Source of the DNA: DAOTTX01 sp034437515
GTDB taxonomy: Bacteria > Chloroflexota > Anaerolineae > Aggregatilineales > Phototrophicaceae
DNA: 64,000 bases
Reading direction: 5' to 3'
NCBI GenBank assembly: GCA_034437515.1
Contig: DAOTTX010000372.1
Coordinates: 62,001 to 126,000 of the forward strand
Shown here: positions 37,137-47,247 of the stretch, one piece after another
Position numbering within the stretch: the stretch's first letter is position 1
Layout: each line of letters starts with the position of its first letter
Made by a program: the position numbers and the translations under genes
The notes under the pieces: model-generated
What the model was told of the DNA's origin: nothing
The model's input: the letters and a program-made list of their open reading frames with translations, nothing else
Databases searched by the model: none

Positions 37137-39077
37137 TTAGTTCGATGGCTCAAAAGGGTTGCTATCGTACACATCTTGACGAACCCATAACAAAATCTTC
37201 TGCGCGGGCACCGGTTGGAAGCGCGTCCGCTGCACGGCCCACCACGCCATGAAGTCAAAGCCTTCGAGGAATTCCGCGCTCCACGTCCGTGTGATGACGA
37301 AGTTCTGCCCGACGTAACTCGCGCCGAGGTCGAGTTCCGTGCCGGGTTGTGGCGCTTGCGGCAGCAGCACCATCTGCTCCTGAAACCCCTCATTGATGTC
37401 ATCGATAAACCGCGCATTGACGAAATCGCGCACCAACCATGCGACCACGCCGTCATCCTCAGCGAGAATTGCCATGGGTAATGCCGGGAAGCCTGACGTC
37501 TCTCGAAATGCGAAGTCTTGCAGGGTAAGCCGCAGCACTTCGGCGTCGGCGTCGGTCGCGTCGGTATGCCACACCTCAACCGGATTGGTCGCATTGGAAA
37601 CCGACACGCGCCAGCCGGTGCCGGCACCACTAATCAGCACGAAAGCCACGATGCCGAGCAGCACCCCCCGTCCCGCCATCCAGTTACCCCAGATGCTCGC
37701 CGCGAGGAAATACCCTACAGCGATAAACAGCAGCGAAATTACCAACCAGATGATGCTGTTAAGTGTGTTTCGCAGCGGTGCCTGGTCAAGCCGCCCGATG
37801 AACTCAGCGAGCGAACCATCCGGCGTGAGCAGAAACCCACGCGCCACAATCTGAAAGTGAATGGTTACCATCAGCGCGAAGCCGAACATTATTACCACCA
37901 GCAACCAGCGACCCCAAAGCGCACTGCTGAAGTCCTCGTCATCCGTGACCCAAAACAGAGGAATCACACCTTCTGACAGCACATCTGCAATGAGATACGA
38001 AACCAGCCCCGCCAACGGCACCAACAACCACAACGAGTGCGCGGCCTGCCCACCCCGGAACAACAAACTTGCCACCACCGCTGCGGCGACCCACCCCATC
38101 AAAAACCGCTCGATCAAGTCGTTTTCATCGCGTTGGATCAAAAAGTAGGTGGCGACGGCTGCCAATACCCACAGAAATGTATCGTAATATAGACTGGCTA
38201 TCAGCGGTAAGAAGACCGGGTCGCCGGGGTTATTCGCCTCACCAAATCCACTGATGAACCCGCTCAGCGTTTCGCCGATCATGCTCAAGCCGGAAGGCGA
38301 CAACATGAAGCCGGTGCTCACCGCCGCCGCGACCAGCGCCGCCGCGCCTAACCCGGTCAGCAGTGGGAAGCCGCGCAGACGATCACCGATCATGGTCAAA
38401 TAGTCGTCACCGGGGAGGTCTTCCTCGGTCGGTGCTGCCAGCGTGGTGAAGGCCAGCGCCAGCAACGCCGCAAACGCAAGCATCAGCATCAGCAGAGGCC
38501 CACCCGGCTCCGCGAGCAGCACGACCGCGCCGAACGCGATCACCGCACCGATGCCATAAGCCGTTTGCCGCTCATCGTTCCAGTAACGCCACAGCGCCCA
38601 CAAGCCAATCACCGCGAACAGCAACGCCCACACGACTGGGCTGCCGAAGCGCGAAGCGGCGATCATCGTTGGGGCAAGGCTCAACAGTAGTGCGAACACA
38701 TAAGCACGGGGACGCCCTAATAAATCACGGAACAACAGCGGACTCAGCCCCAACGCCACACCCGCCAGCGCGGTCAGAATCCGGGCGGCTAACTCCGTCC
38801 CACCGAGAAACGTAAAGCTGATCCGCTGCGCCCAGAACAATGTCGGGCTATCGGCGATAATTGCCGTTCCCGGTGCTTCCGGCGCGATTGACCGCCACGC
38901 CGCCAGCGCATCACGCGCTTCGGTCTGGTCAATCGGCACCTCACCGAGCTGTGCCACACGCAGCAACACGGAAAGCACCACCAGCACCAGCACAGCAATC
39001 ACCTCACCGGAGAGGGTGAGGCCCGATTGCTGATTCGGCACGGTTTGAGTTGTCGTTTTTTCTGCGATAACGTCCAT
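37137..39077 (-). CDS. GT-C (GT39-like) membrane glycosyltransferase
   Basis: The protein has 646 residues. After a short cytoplasmic N-terminus there are about 12 hydrophobic segments; the first outside loop has VPIDQTEARDALAAW with D50 and E53, the acidic motif expected of GT-C enzymes. A soluble domain of about 130 residues ends it (WHTDATDADAEVLRLTLQDF, then FVITRTW). It probably uses polyprenyl-linked sugar on the outer face. It starts one base before the stop of the DUF2298 gene upstream, so it is part of the 37-53 kb operon. The exact reaction cannot be told. Confidence 0.7.
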   Translation of the reverse strand: MDVIAEKTTTQTVPNQQSGLTLSGEVIAVLVLVVLSVLLRVAQLGEVPIDQTEARDALAAWRSIAPEAPGTAIIADSPTLFWAQRISFTFLGGTELAARILTALAGVALGLSPLLFRDLLGRPRAYVFALLLSLAPTMIAASRFGSPVVWALLFAVIGLWALWRYWNDERQTAYGIGAVIAFGAVVLLAEPGGPLLMLMLAFAALLALAFTTLAAPTEEDLPGDDYLTMIGDRLRGFPLLTGLGAAALVAAAVSTGFMLSPSGLSMIGETLSGFISGFGEANNPGDPVFLPLIASLYYDTFLWVLAAVATYFLIQRDENDLIERFLMGWVAAAVVASLLFRGGQAAHSLWLLVPLAGLVSYLIADVLSEGVIPLFWVTDDEDFSSALWGRWLLVVIMFGFALMVTIHFQIVARGFLLTPDGSLAEFIGRLDQAPLRNTLNSIIWLVISLLFIAVGYFLAASIWGNWMAGRGVLLGIVAFVLISGAGTGWRVSVSNATNPVEVWHTDATDADAEVLRLTLQDFAFRETSGFPALPMAILAEDDGVVAWLVRDFVNARFIDDINEGFQEQMVLLPQAPQPGTELDLGASYVGQNFVITRTWSAEFLEGFDFMAWWAVQRTRFQPVPAQKILLWVRQDVYDSNPFEPSN

Positions 39078-39078
39078 A

Positions 39079-41721
39079 CTATCTCATGACCTGTTGTGTC
39101 TCTACCACACGGTAAATGCGCGTCTCGCCGGATTCACAGGCTGCGACCACCGGTAGATTGTCGATAAATTTCTGTTCGCCAGCATTGCCATGGTTAAGCC
39201 GTTCGGTCACGCCATACATGATGTAGTCAATGCCGTAACGCTCGATGATCGGTAGCACCTGATCGTAGCGCGGATCTTCGTACAAGAGCTTCATATCCGG
39301 CAGGCGAGGCGCGACGATGCGTCCATAATCTTCTCCGCGCCACTGGCTTTGATGACCGGGCCAGCCGATAATCGACGGAATGCCCGACAGCGACCCAACC
39401 CGCCCGTGCGCCGGGTTGTAATTGACACCGTTCGGCGACGACTGCGGATCAGCTTCCGCGACCACGATACCCTCTTGCTGCCCGACCATGTCACGCAAGC
39501 ACATAATCGCCTCGTAATCATCCAGACTGACGAAGCCCGGCCCACTCTGCAACGTCAACTCACGTTCCAGGCTGACCGAAAAGCCGGGTTCGTACCATGC
39601 CCGCTGACGAATCGCAATGAACGGATACATCAACCCAGCGCCGATGATCGCCACCAGTGCCAGACTGAAGGCACCGCGTAAAACGAGGTTGGGTCGCCGT
39701 TGCCGTCCATCGAGCAGCACAGTATATACACCATAAGCCGCCGCAATACTGAACAAAAGCCAGCTTTGATAGTAAAACTTAAAGATCGTGTTCATGCGTG
39801 TGCCGAAGTTATCCCGCAGGTACACAAATTCCGGGATGAAAATCAGCAAAAATCCTGCACCGATCAACATCAGCGCGAAGCCGTTCGCCAGCAGATACGG
39901 CGGCGCTGCCGGGGATGCACCATCATCACGCTGCCATGTCACACGCGGGAAGATGCGTCCGACAACTAAAACCACCGGCACGATGGCAACCACCAATGTA
40001 AATGCAGCGAGCAATCGCCGCTCCGCTGCAACGCTGGCAATATCTGCAATTGTAGGCGTGACGTTTTGACTGAGCACACCGTCAAAGTAGGTCAGTCGTG
40101 GGATCTCGAAATCGGGGAACAACAGCCAACCACCGGCGATTACCAGTGACCAGAACAACACCACACCGAGCATCGCCGCCAGCACCTGAAAGCTCAACTG
40201 CCAATTCATCCGTCCGGCACGGCTGCTGCGCCACACCTCAACACCGATGTACACCAGAAAGATCAAGAAGAACGGCCCGAACAGGATAAACAACTGCTGT
40301 GTCTGAGTCGGGTTGATGAGGTTAGGCAAGATGCCGTTCAACTGTGAGCGAAAGCCGACCAGGAACGGCATATAGGCGATGACGGTAACTGCCAGCAATG
40401 ACGCACCGAAAGCGGTCATTTGCAGCCAATCATCAGTGTTAAGCCGCCCCCGCAGGTTGAGCCGTCGCAGCACATCCGCCCCGACCAGAACCATGATATA
40501 AATAGGCGCATCCCAGGTGTTGAGGAACACCAACGACCCCACGCACAGACCGTAGAACAGCACCCTTGTTCGATCCGGTCGCTGTTTGCTCAGGGCAATG
40601 TTCAACGCCAGCCCCAATGCCAGCAGCACGAACGGTAGCGCCATCACATGCGGGTGGCTGTCGCCCAGGATGAAGCTAAATTGGGGGAACTCCGCAATGA
40701 CCTCGATATGACCTTCCTCGGTGGTCGGCTCCCCATCCGCCCCGGTGACCGGACGTGGCAAGCTGCGGTCGCTAATCGGACGCGCCGAGCGGAACCAGTC
40801 ACTGATGCGCGTGGGGGTTGCCGCGTCCGCGAGTGGCTCACGCCGGTCATTAACATCCCAGAACTCAAGGTATTCCTCGCTGGCCTGCCCACTGTAGTAA
40901 GGCCACTCGACCAGTGGCATCTGGTAACTACCCATAATCAACACAAAGACCAGCGCCAGCAACCCGGTTGCATAAGCCGCCCAACTGCTCCCCGGCCTGA
41001 CCTGCACCTCGGCATCCAGCGCAGATGTGCTGACCGCATCGCGCAGTGTTGAACGTCCACGCACCAGATTATAGCCAACCCCAAAGGACGCTGTGCCGGT
41101 CAACGCGAACAGCAGCGCCAGATGCAGGTTATAGCCAATCGTCGTACTCACACCCGCCAGCGTCGAGAACATCGCGCCGATCACATAACCGAAGTAGTAA
41201 TAACTGATCGAGAATCCGGCGAGCCAGGGGTCTTCTGGCGGGTAAGTCAGGCTGCGCTGCGACGAACTCATGAACGCCAAGTCCATCGGGCGTTCGGTGC
41301 CGCGCAGGTCATTTTGATGAGCGCGGAACAGCGCCCAGGCCACCAGCAGCACAAAGAACAGAACTTCCGTGCTGATAATCAGCCGTTTGTTTTCCCGCCA
41401 CCACGCCCGCAAGTCAAGGTCGCCCGTTGCACGGGCATAGACCGTCACCGAGATACCCAGCACGATCAACCATACCAGCAGCATACTTCCGGCGGTGTTT
41501 TCGATAAAGCCCAGCACCGCCAGCAACCAGAATACATACGCAATCAGCAGAATCCCGGCAGGCTTCGCCAACGTATACCCGCGATCTGGCAGGCCACCCA
41601 GCAGACGCAGCAGCAACGGCAGCACGGTCAACCCGGCGACCACCGCCAGCAACCACCAATTCAGGACAATCCAGCCCTCACTTGCAATCCAATCAAAAAC
41701 AATGTTGAGCCAATCGCCCAC
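39079..41721 (-). CDS. DUF2298 ('Chlor_Arch_YYY', TIGR03662) membrane protein
   Basis: The 880-residue polytopic protein is named for its Tyr-rich motif: SISYYYFGYVIGAM lies around residue 180. Other marks of the family are FILGDSHPHVMALPF (about 350), NTIFKFYYQSWLLFS (about 660), and the C-terminal soluble domain with a GWPGHQSQW motif. The family occurs in Chloroflexota and archaea, next to GT-C enzymes, and its reaction is unknown; the acidic, His-containing motifs outside the membrane suggest it too acts as a transferase or hydrolase on lipid-linked sugars. It starts three bases after the fusion gene, which contains a second copy of this domain. Confidence 0.8.
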   Translation of the reverse strand: MGDWLNIVFDWIASEGWIVLNWWLLAVVAGLTVLPLLLRLLGGLPDRGYTLAKPAGILLIAYVFWLLAVLGFIENTAGSMLLVWLIVLGISVTVYARATGDLDLRAWWRENKRLIISTEVLFFVLLVAWALFRAHQNDLRGTERPMDLAFMSSSQRSLTYPPEDPWLAGFSISYYYFGYVIGAMFSTLAGVSTTIGYNLHLALLFALTGTASFGVGYNLVRGRSTLRDAVSTSALDAEVQVRPGSSWAAYATGLLALVFVLIMGSYQMPLVEWPYYSGQASEEYLEFWDVNDRREPLADAATPTRISDWFRSARPISDRSLPRPVTGADGEPTTEEGHIEVIAEFPQFSFILGDSHPHVMALPFVLLALGLALNIALSKQRPDRTRVLFYGLCVGSLVFLNTWDAPIYIMVLVGADVLRRLNLRGRLNTDDWLQMTAFGASLLAVTVIAYMPFLVGFRSQLNGILPNLINPTQTQQLFILFGPFFLIFLVYIGVEVWRSSRAGRMNWQLSFQVLAAMLGVVLFWSLVIAGGWLLFPDFEIPRLTYFDGVLSQNVTPTIADIASVAAERRLLAAFTLVVAIVPVVLVVGRIFPRVTWQRDDGASPAAPPYLLANGFALMLIGAGFLLIFIPEFVYLRDNFGTRMNTIFKFYYQSWLLFSIAAAYGVYTVLLDGRQRRPNLVLRGAFSLALVAIIGAGLMYPFIAIRQRAWYEPGFSVSLERELTLQSGPGFVSLDDYEAIMCLRDMVGQQEGIVVAEADPQSSPNGVNYNPAHGRVGSLSGIPSIIGWPGHQSQWRGEDYGRIVAPRLPDMKLLYEDPRYDQVLPIIERYGIDYIMYGVTERLNHGNAGEQKFIDNLPVVAACESGETRIYRVVETQQVMR

Positions 41722-41724
41722 AGA

Positions 41725-44700
41725 TCACTCCGTAAAGTTCGTTAATTCCGTCGCACCAGCCGCCGCCAATTCACGCAGACGTGCTTTCAAAGCGGCTTGA
41801 TTCACTTGGTAGATGACCGCCTCACCCTCGAAAGATGTTGTTGCCAGCATCCCCAGTTGTTCCATGCGGTCGAATTTTTCCAGCCAGGCCAGGCTGAGCG
41901 CCTCGCCCGTTTCCGGCGTGTACTCGGTATACCGCGAAAGTTCAAACGGTGACAATATCACATATTCCACGTTGTAGTAACGTAGAATTTCCGCCGCGTC
42001 GTCGATGTTGGTCGTCGTGTAGAAGGCGTTGACGTTCGCCAACCGCTGATCGACACGCTCAGCCATAAACCGCAGCGACCGCTGCTGCCGCTGGTGATAA
42101 TCCCACCCGACGACGGTCGGCAGACCGGTGTGCATCGAGATGCGCCCCCCATAGAAGTAGTTGATTAACTCGCTGGTGCCTTCCATCACCACCGGCGACC
42201 CCTCGACGTTCTCCTGCAACCAGCGGATCACCTCGTAGTCCGGCTCCAGGCTGATGTAATCCTGCGGGTTGAGGCCCGGTTCCCAGTAAGAGTCGAGATA
42301 TTGCATATAGGCCGCCCCGTCGAGCGTCAGCGGCATATCCGGCGCGAGGCGAAACTGCGCCCGCCCCTGAATGGCTGTAATCGGGTACAACGCGGCGATG
42401 AAGATCAGCAAACCGCCCAGTGTATACCAGGGCAGCGCCAACCGAGAGCGCCAGCGCATCGAATTGGTCAACACCCAGGCGAAACCAACCCCACCGGCGA
42501 CACTCAGCAGCAGCCATGCCTGCAAGTAAAACTTAAAGACCGTGTTCTGACGTCCGTTATCGTTCGCCAGGGTGATAAACTCCGTGCCTAGCGTGATGCT
42601 CAACGCCAGCCCTGCCAGCACCAGCGCAAACTGCATCACACGCGACTGCCCCGGACGGAAGAACACCACACCGATCCAGACCACCATCGGCAGCACGACA
42701 ATCTGAACACGATAGCTCATAACGTACAGGACGACCACCGCCAGCAGTGTTAGCAAGGCCAGCACGCCAATTCCCTGTAACCAGTAGAAACGTCCGTGCA
42801 ACTGCCGCACCCGCACCGATCGCAGCCAGCGCCCGGTTTCCCACACAAGCAACGAGCCGATGAAGAAGATAAAGACGCCGTGTATGGTCAGGTACGTCCA
42901 CAACGGTGTTTTCAGCCCTTCCCACTGCTTGAATTCCGTCAGGCCGGAAGCGAACCAGTAGGTATAGGGCAGCGCCAGCAGATACGTCAGCACGACGAAG
43001 CCACCCACACGCCCGAACATACTGAGGATCGACCAGCGCGATAATCGCTCCCAATTGAGCCACCACGCATAACCCAGGCCCAGCACACCGAGGATCATAA
43101 ACGTGGGCCACTCCCAGGTATTCGTCGCCTGGAACATGCCGACCGTCAACGCTCCCAGCACCAGCGCAACCAGCCGCATCCACATTGAGCGCCGCTCTCG
43201 TCCGGCGATCATCAACTCATTGAAGATAAACGCCATCACGAAGATCTGCATCGGCATGGAGATCATATGCGCGTGCAGGTCGCCGTAGACAAACGTGAAT
43301 ATCGGCATCTCGTTGATCGCCCCGTCAACCGAAGGCGATTTCAACTCGGCAATCAGGCGCGTCGGCCCCCAGAACCAACGATTCGCGTTGACGGGCAGTT
43401 GTTCGCCGGAGAGCATCCTGCCAAACCCGCTGAATATGCCGCTGACCAACTCGCCGGTGCCCTCAAGTTCATAGCTGACCTGCTCAAGCAAGCCGGCATC
43501 CGTCGCCTCGTCCTGGGCTTCGAAGCGGAACTGCTGCTGGATGACATCATCCGGCATCCGCCCGTTGATCTGAATGTAGTCCTGCACCTTGTCCTGGTAG
43601 TATTCTTGTTCGATGCCGGTGCGTACCTCATAACCGCCAAGCTGCGCCACGCCGGTTAAAAATTCCTTCGGCGTGCCGAGGTTGCCCAACACCACCGCGA
43701 GCAACAATGCCATCACACCCGCCGCCCAGGGATTGCCGACCGGCACACGTCGTTTGTTACCCTCTGAGGTATCATGATTGCGCCGCCACGCACTCGCCAT
43801 GCTAAACGCCAGACTGAACGCCGCCATACCGACCGCAGAATACAACGTCGGCAGAATCAGGTTATACGCGATAGAAGGAATCACACCCAATAGCAAAGTC
43901 GGCGCACCGACGATTACAAAGCCAAAGTAGTAATAGTTGATGTAGCCCCCGGCGTACCAGGGGTCAATCGGCGGGAAGATGGTGCTACGCAGCACAGCGT
44001 TAAAGTAGGCGAAATCCATCGGTTTTTCGCCCTCGTAAGCATCGTGCCACAGGTCAGGGTTGGTCAAACGCACCCCGATCCACGCCAGATACAAGACCGC
44101 CGCCAGCGCCTCGATGGTCAGCAGCAGCTTCCACCTTGATCTGATATAGGCCAGCAGCACACCCCGCTGTCGCCAGCAGATCACGATGCCGACAACGGCT
44201 AGCACGACCAGAATAAACAGGATCCCCATACCTGACCACGTCCGCAGGCGCAACACACCCAGCAACCACGCGATCCACGCGACCAGGAACATACCCGTGA
44301 ATTTCGCCATGCCATAACCGCGATCCGCCAGCGCGGGGAAGGCCACGAACAACAGCGGCCACACCACCAGACCAAACACGATGATGGTCAGCCACCACAC
44401 AGTAACCGCCAGTACCTGGTTGGTGTTGATCGGACTATCACTGTCGAATCGCTCGGCCCAGGTGCCGCCGTCCTCCTGAATGTCTTGCATCTCGTCGGTG
44501 AACGTCAATTGAGTCGGGGTGAGGTCGGCGGTCAGCGAGTCGATCACGGTCACATCGGTAATGGTCGGATTGTTGTAACTGCGCATCACCGTTCCAGCGC
44601 GGGTCAACGGCACACCACCGAGGATCGCCTGTGTGTTCGCTGGTGAATAATCATCCGTTTTCTTGAAGATGAACACCACCGGATGATCGTACACATGAAA

Positions 44701-47178
44701 TGCTTCGTCGGCCTCAAACTCGTTGAGCCACGCCGGAGCGTCGTAAGTCGGCAGATATTGGTCGGAGACTTTTAACGGTCCGACTTCGAACGTCTCCTGA
44801 AACATCGCCTCGAGTTCAAAGCCAAGTTCACCGCTGAACAGCGCATCGTAGTAGGTGTTGGTCAGAGGCCAACGGGATTCAATACGTGACTGTGAGTCAT
44901 AACGCCGGTTGGTCTGGATGGCGATGTAGTCCAGTTGGTCGAGGATGGTAACGAGACGCTGCTGCTTCGCCAGGTCATCTTCTGTCTGTATATCCAGGTT
45001 GTAGATATTGACCTGATTCTGCCAGGAATAGACACCGTTGCACTCACTCACGCTGAACATACCCGACGACGGATTATCCGCCAGCGTCATATCATACGGC
45101 AGCGTGCAGACCTTCGCCGGGAACGCCTCATCCCAGGGGAGTTCTGTGCTCATGGTCGCTCCGCTGACGATCATCGGGCCACCTTCGACGGTGACAGTCA
45201 GTGTGTAGGTACGTCCGGCCTCGACCGGCACCGGTTCATCGAACACAAACTGGTGAGATTGCCCCAGCGGATGCTCCGGCGCGTCAAAAGACCCGTTGAT
45301 CTGTGTGGTGTCAAGCACTTCGCCGGTCGTCTGATCTTGCAAGCCGAGCGTGACCGTGCGTCCGGAGGGATCAATTGACGGCCCAGACCGTTGTGTGATC
45401 GGATCGACGACGGTCTGCACACCTGCCAACCGATACGCCGTAAACGATGAGATCGTCCCGTCATCCGGCGCGATGAACGTGGTCTGGTTGGGGAAGTCTC
45501 GGTCGGCAAATAAGCGGCTGGCCTCATGCAGAAAATGGTCTTCAGTCGGTGTGCCGAGCGGTGCCGCACCGTTGCCGAAATCAGCCGTGATGAGCGGTGC
45601 GTCTTCGGGCGCACCGTCGAGCCGGGTGTAAAAATCACCGGGGACGTTTTCCAGCACCCAATACGACCCCTGAACGAACGTGGCCTGATTGCGGTAGATA
45701 TTTGTGAACATCAACGCCCATAAGAACGTGAAGCCGGTCACGCCGACCAGCAAACTCCATGCAGCGACCTTACGCCATGCCACATCCAGCGCCCTGGCTC
45801 GCTGCACCAGATGCACCAGCAACCACGCCGCTAACAATGCCAGCGCCGGATACAACGGCAGATAGTAGCGCACCACCATCACCCATAGGCCGCCGGTGAA
45901 GGCGAAATAGCCGCCCACCCAGGTGATTAGCGTGATGTTACGCAGGCCGCCTTCACGACCGCGTAACAGCTTCCAGAGTGACCAACCCCAGGCAATCCAT
46001 CCGGTGAGGCCGAGCGCGACGCCCATCCCCCATAACACCATGTTCTGCCACGCGAACAGATATGGCGTCCGGTTGACCCACTGCCAATTCGGCGGAGATT
46101 CCGCCGTGCCGCTGACGTTGCCGCGTGAGACTTCCAACGAGGTCAGGAAGCGGTCGTCGATCATAAAACCGAAGAACCCCGGCCCTTCAAACGCATACGG
46201 GTTCAACACACGGAAGACCAGCAGCGAGGCGATCGCCGCCAGCACCACCCCGCCGACATTCGCCAGCAGCAGGCGACCGCGTTCTTCCCAGGCCAACCCG
46301 TCTTCGAAGACCGGCAGCGTCCGAATCAATCCAACGATAGCGATAATGCCCGCCAGCGGCGCGACGTTCACCCGGCAGGCGACTGCCGCCCCCAGCGCCA
46401 ACCCGAACGCGCCATAATCCCACCATTTGCCGGTATCCTGCGCCCGCACGGCGAAGAATAAACCCAACGTGACAAACACCACCGTCATCGCGTCGGTTGT
46501 GGCGAAATGCACGATTTGAATCGGCAGCACCGCGAACGCATACAGCATCGCAGCGACTAACCCCGTCCACTTGTTGTGCAAGCGTAGCCCGATCAAAAAC
46601 GTGAGAAAGATCACAATCACATCGCCGGCGGCGTTCATCGCTCGCCATACCAGCGCGATGTGCAGCGCATCCGTCCATGTGTCGCCGGTAATATCCTCGG
46701 CGAGTTCACCCAGCGCCACTGCGGAAAACACCGGCAACGTCCCGTAGGCGAAGTTTGTATAGGCGATATTTTCCGGGTTATACGGCGAGCAGTCGGTATC
46801 GAAGTAACCACCGCGCCCACCCGTATCCGGGTTACGAGCAAGGCATTCCTGCTGACGGTCGTGACGTTCCTGTGCGCCGGGGTTCCCGGCACACACACTG
46901 ATTCCCTGCTCGTTGGTGACGCTGCAATCGATCTGCGGCGGCACCAGCGCCCCCCCGATCTTCGAGGCGATATTATAGGTCAAATATCGCTCGTCGGGAT
47001 GCCAGGAAATCCAGTCATTCCAGTTGTTACCCATAAACCGGAAATAACTACCGAGGAGCATAGTCAATATCAACAGAATAAGAATCAACGCATCACTGCG
47101 GGAAACTATCCCCTGCAGCGACCGTGTGCCGGTGTTCTGATTTGATCGCGCATCCAGGCGCGTGCTTGCATCAATCAT
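41725..47178 (-). CDS. Fusion of GT39-like GT-C domain and DUF2298 domain
   Basis: The protein has 1817 residues from the ATG at 47178 (a TTG 21 bases earlier is also open; neither has a clear ribosome site). The first half is a GT-C fold: SWHPDERYL (D62, E63) in the first loop, about 12 membrane segments and a soluble region of about 350 residues. The second half, from about residue 930, repeats the DUF2298 plan: INYYYFGFVIVGAP, FTFVYGDLHAHMISMPM, NTVFKFYLQAWLLLS and a GWDYHQRQQ motif, each aligned with the next gene. Fusion implies that GT-C and DUF2298 partners act together. One long frame without interruption argues against an assembly error. Confidence 0.82.
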   Translation of the reverse strand: MIDASTRLDARSNQNTGTRSLQGIVSRSDALILILLILTMLLGSYFRFMGNNWNDWISWHPDERYLTYNIASKIGGALVPPQIDCSVTNEQGISVCAGNPGAQERHDRQQECLARNPDTGGRGGYFDTDCSPYNPENIAYTNFAYGTLPVFSAVALGELAEDITGDTWTDALHIALVWRAMNAAGDVIVIFLTFLIGLRLHNKWTGLVAAMLYAFAVLPIQIVHFATTDAMTVVFVTLGLFFAVRAQDTGKWWDYGAFGLALGAAVACRVNVAPLAGIIAIVGLIRTLPVFEDGLAWEERGRLLLANVGGVVLAAIASLLVFRVLNPYAFEGPGFFGFMIDDRFLTSLEVSRGNVSGTAESPPNWQWVNRTPYLFAWQNMVLWGMGVALGLTGWIAWGWSLWKLLRGREGGLRNITLITWVGGYFAFTGGLWVMVVRYYLPLYPALALLAAWLLVHLVQRARALDVAWRKVAAWSLLVGVTGFTFLWALMFTNIYRNQATFVQGSYWVLENVPGDFYTRLDGAPEDAPLITADFGNGAAPLGTPTEDHFLHEASRLFADRDFPNQTTFIAPDDGTISSFTAYRLAGVQTVVDPITQRSGPSIDPSGRTVTLGLQDQTTGEVLDTTQINGSFDAPEHPLGQSHQFVFDEPVPVEAGRTYTLTVTVEGGPMIVSGATMSTELPWDEAFPAKVCTLPYDMTLADNPSSGMFSVSECNGVYSWQNQVNIYNLDIQTEDDLAKQQRLVTILDQLDYIAIQTNRRYDSQSRIESRWPLTNTYYDALFSGELGFELEAMFQETFEVGPLKVSDQYLPTYDAPAWLNEFEADEAFHVYDHPVVFIFKKTDDYSPANTQAILGGVPLTRAGTVMRSYNNPTITDVTVIDSLTADLTPTQLTFTDEMQDIQEDGGTWAERFDSDSPINTNQVLAVTVWWLTIIVFGLVVWPLLFVAFPALADRGYGMAKFTGMFLVAWIAWLLGVLRLRTWSGMGILFILVVLAVVGIVICWRQRGVLLAYIRSRWKLLLTIEALAAVLYLAWIGVRLTNPDLWHDAYEGEKPMDFAYFNAVLRSTIFPPIDPWYAGGYINYYYFGFVIVGAPTLLLGVIPSIAYNLILPTLYSAVGMAAFSLAFSMASAWRRNHDTSEGNKRRVPVGNPWAAGVMALLLAVVLGNLGTPKEFLTGVAQLGGYEVRTGIEQEYYQDKVQDYIQINGRMPDDVIQQQFRFEAQDEATDAGLLEQVSYELEGTGELVSGIFSGFGRMLSGEQLPVNANRWFWGPTRLIAELKSPSVDGAINEMPIFTFVYGDLHAHMISMPMQIFVMAFIFNELMIAGRERRSMWMRLVALVLGALTVGMFQATNTWEWPTFMILGVLGLGYAWWLNWERLSRWSILSMFGRVGGFVVLTYLLALPYTYWFASGLTEFKQWEGLKTPLWTYLTIHGVFIFFIGSLLVWETGRWLRSVRVRQLHGRFYWLQGIGVLALLTLLAVVVLYVMSYRVQIVVLPMVVWIGVVFFRPGQSRVMQFALVLAGLALSITLGTEFITLANDNGRQNTVFKFYLQAWLLLSVAGGVGFAWVLTNSMRWRSRLALPWYTLGGLLIFIAALYPITAIQGRAQFRLAPDMPLTLDGAAYMQYLDSYWEPGLNPQDYISLEPDYEVIRWLQENVEGSPVVMEGTSELINYFYGGRISMHTGLPTVVGWDYHQRQQRSLRFMAERVDQRLANVNAFYTTTNIDDAAEILRYYNVEYVILSPFELSRYTEYTPETGEALSLAWLEKFDRMEQLGMLATTSFEGEAVIYQVNQAALKARLRELAAAGATELTNFTE

Positions 47179-47247
47179 CTGCTCTACATATGATCTCAAC
47201 TACCTGCGGAATAATATATACACCTGACCGGTGTCAATTCCTCACTT

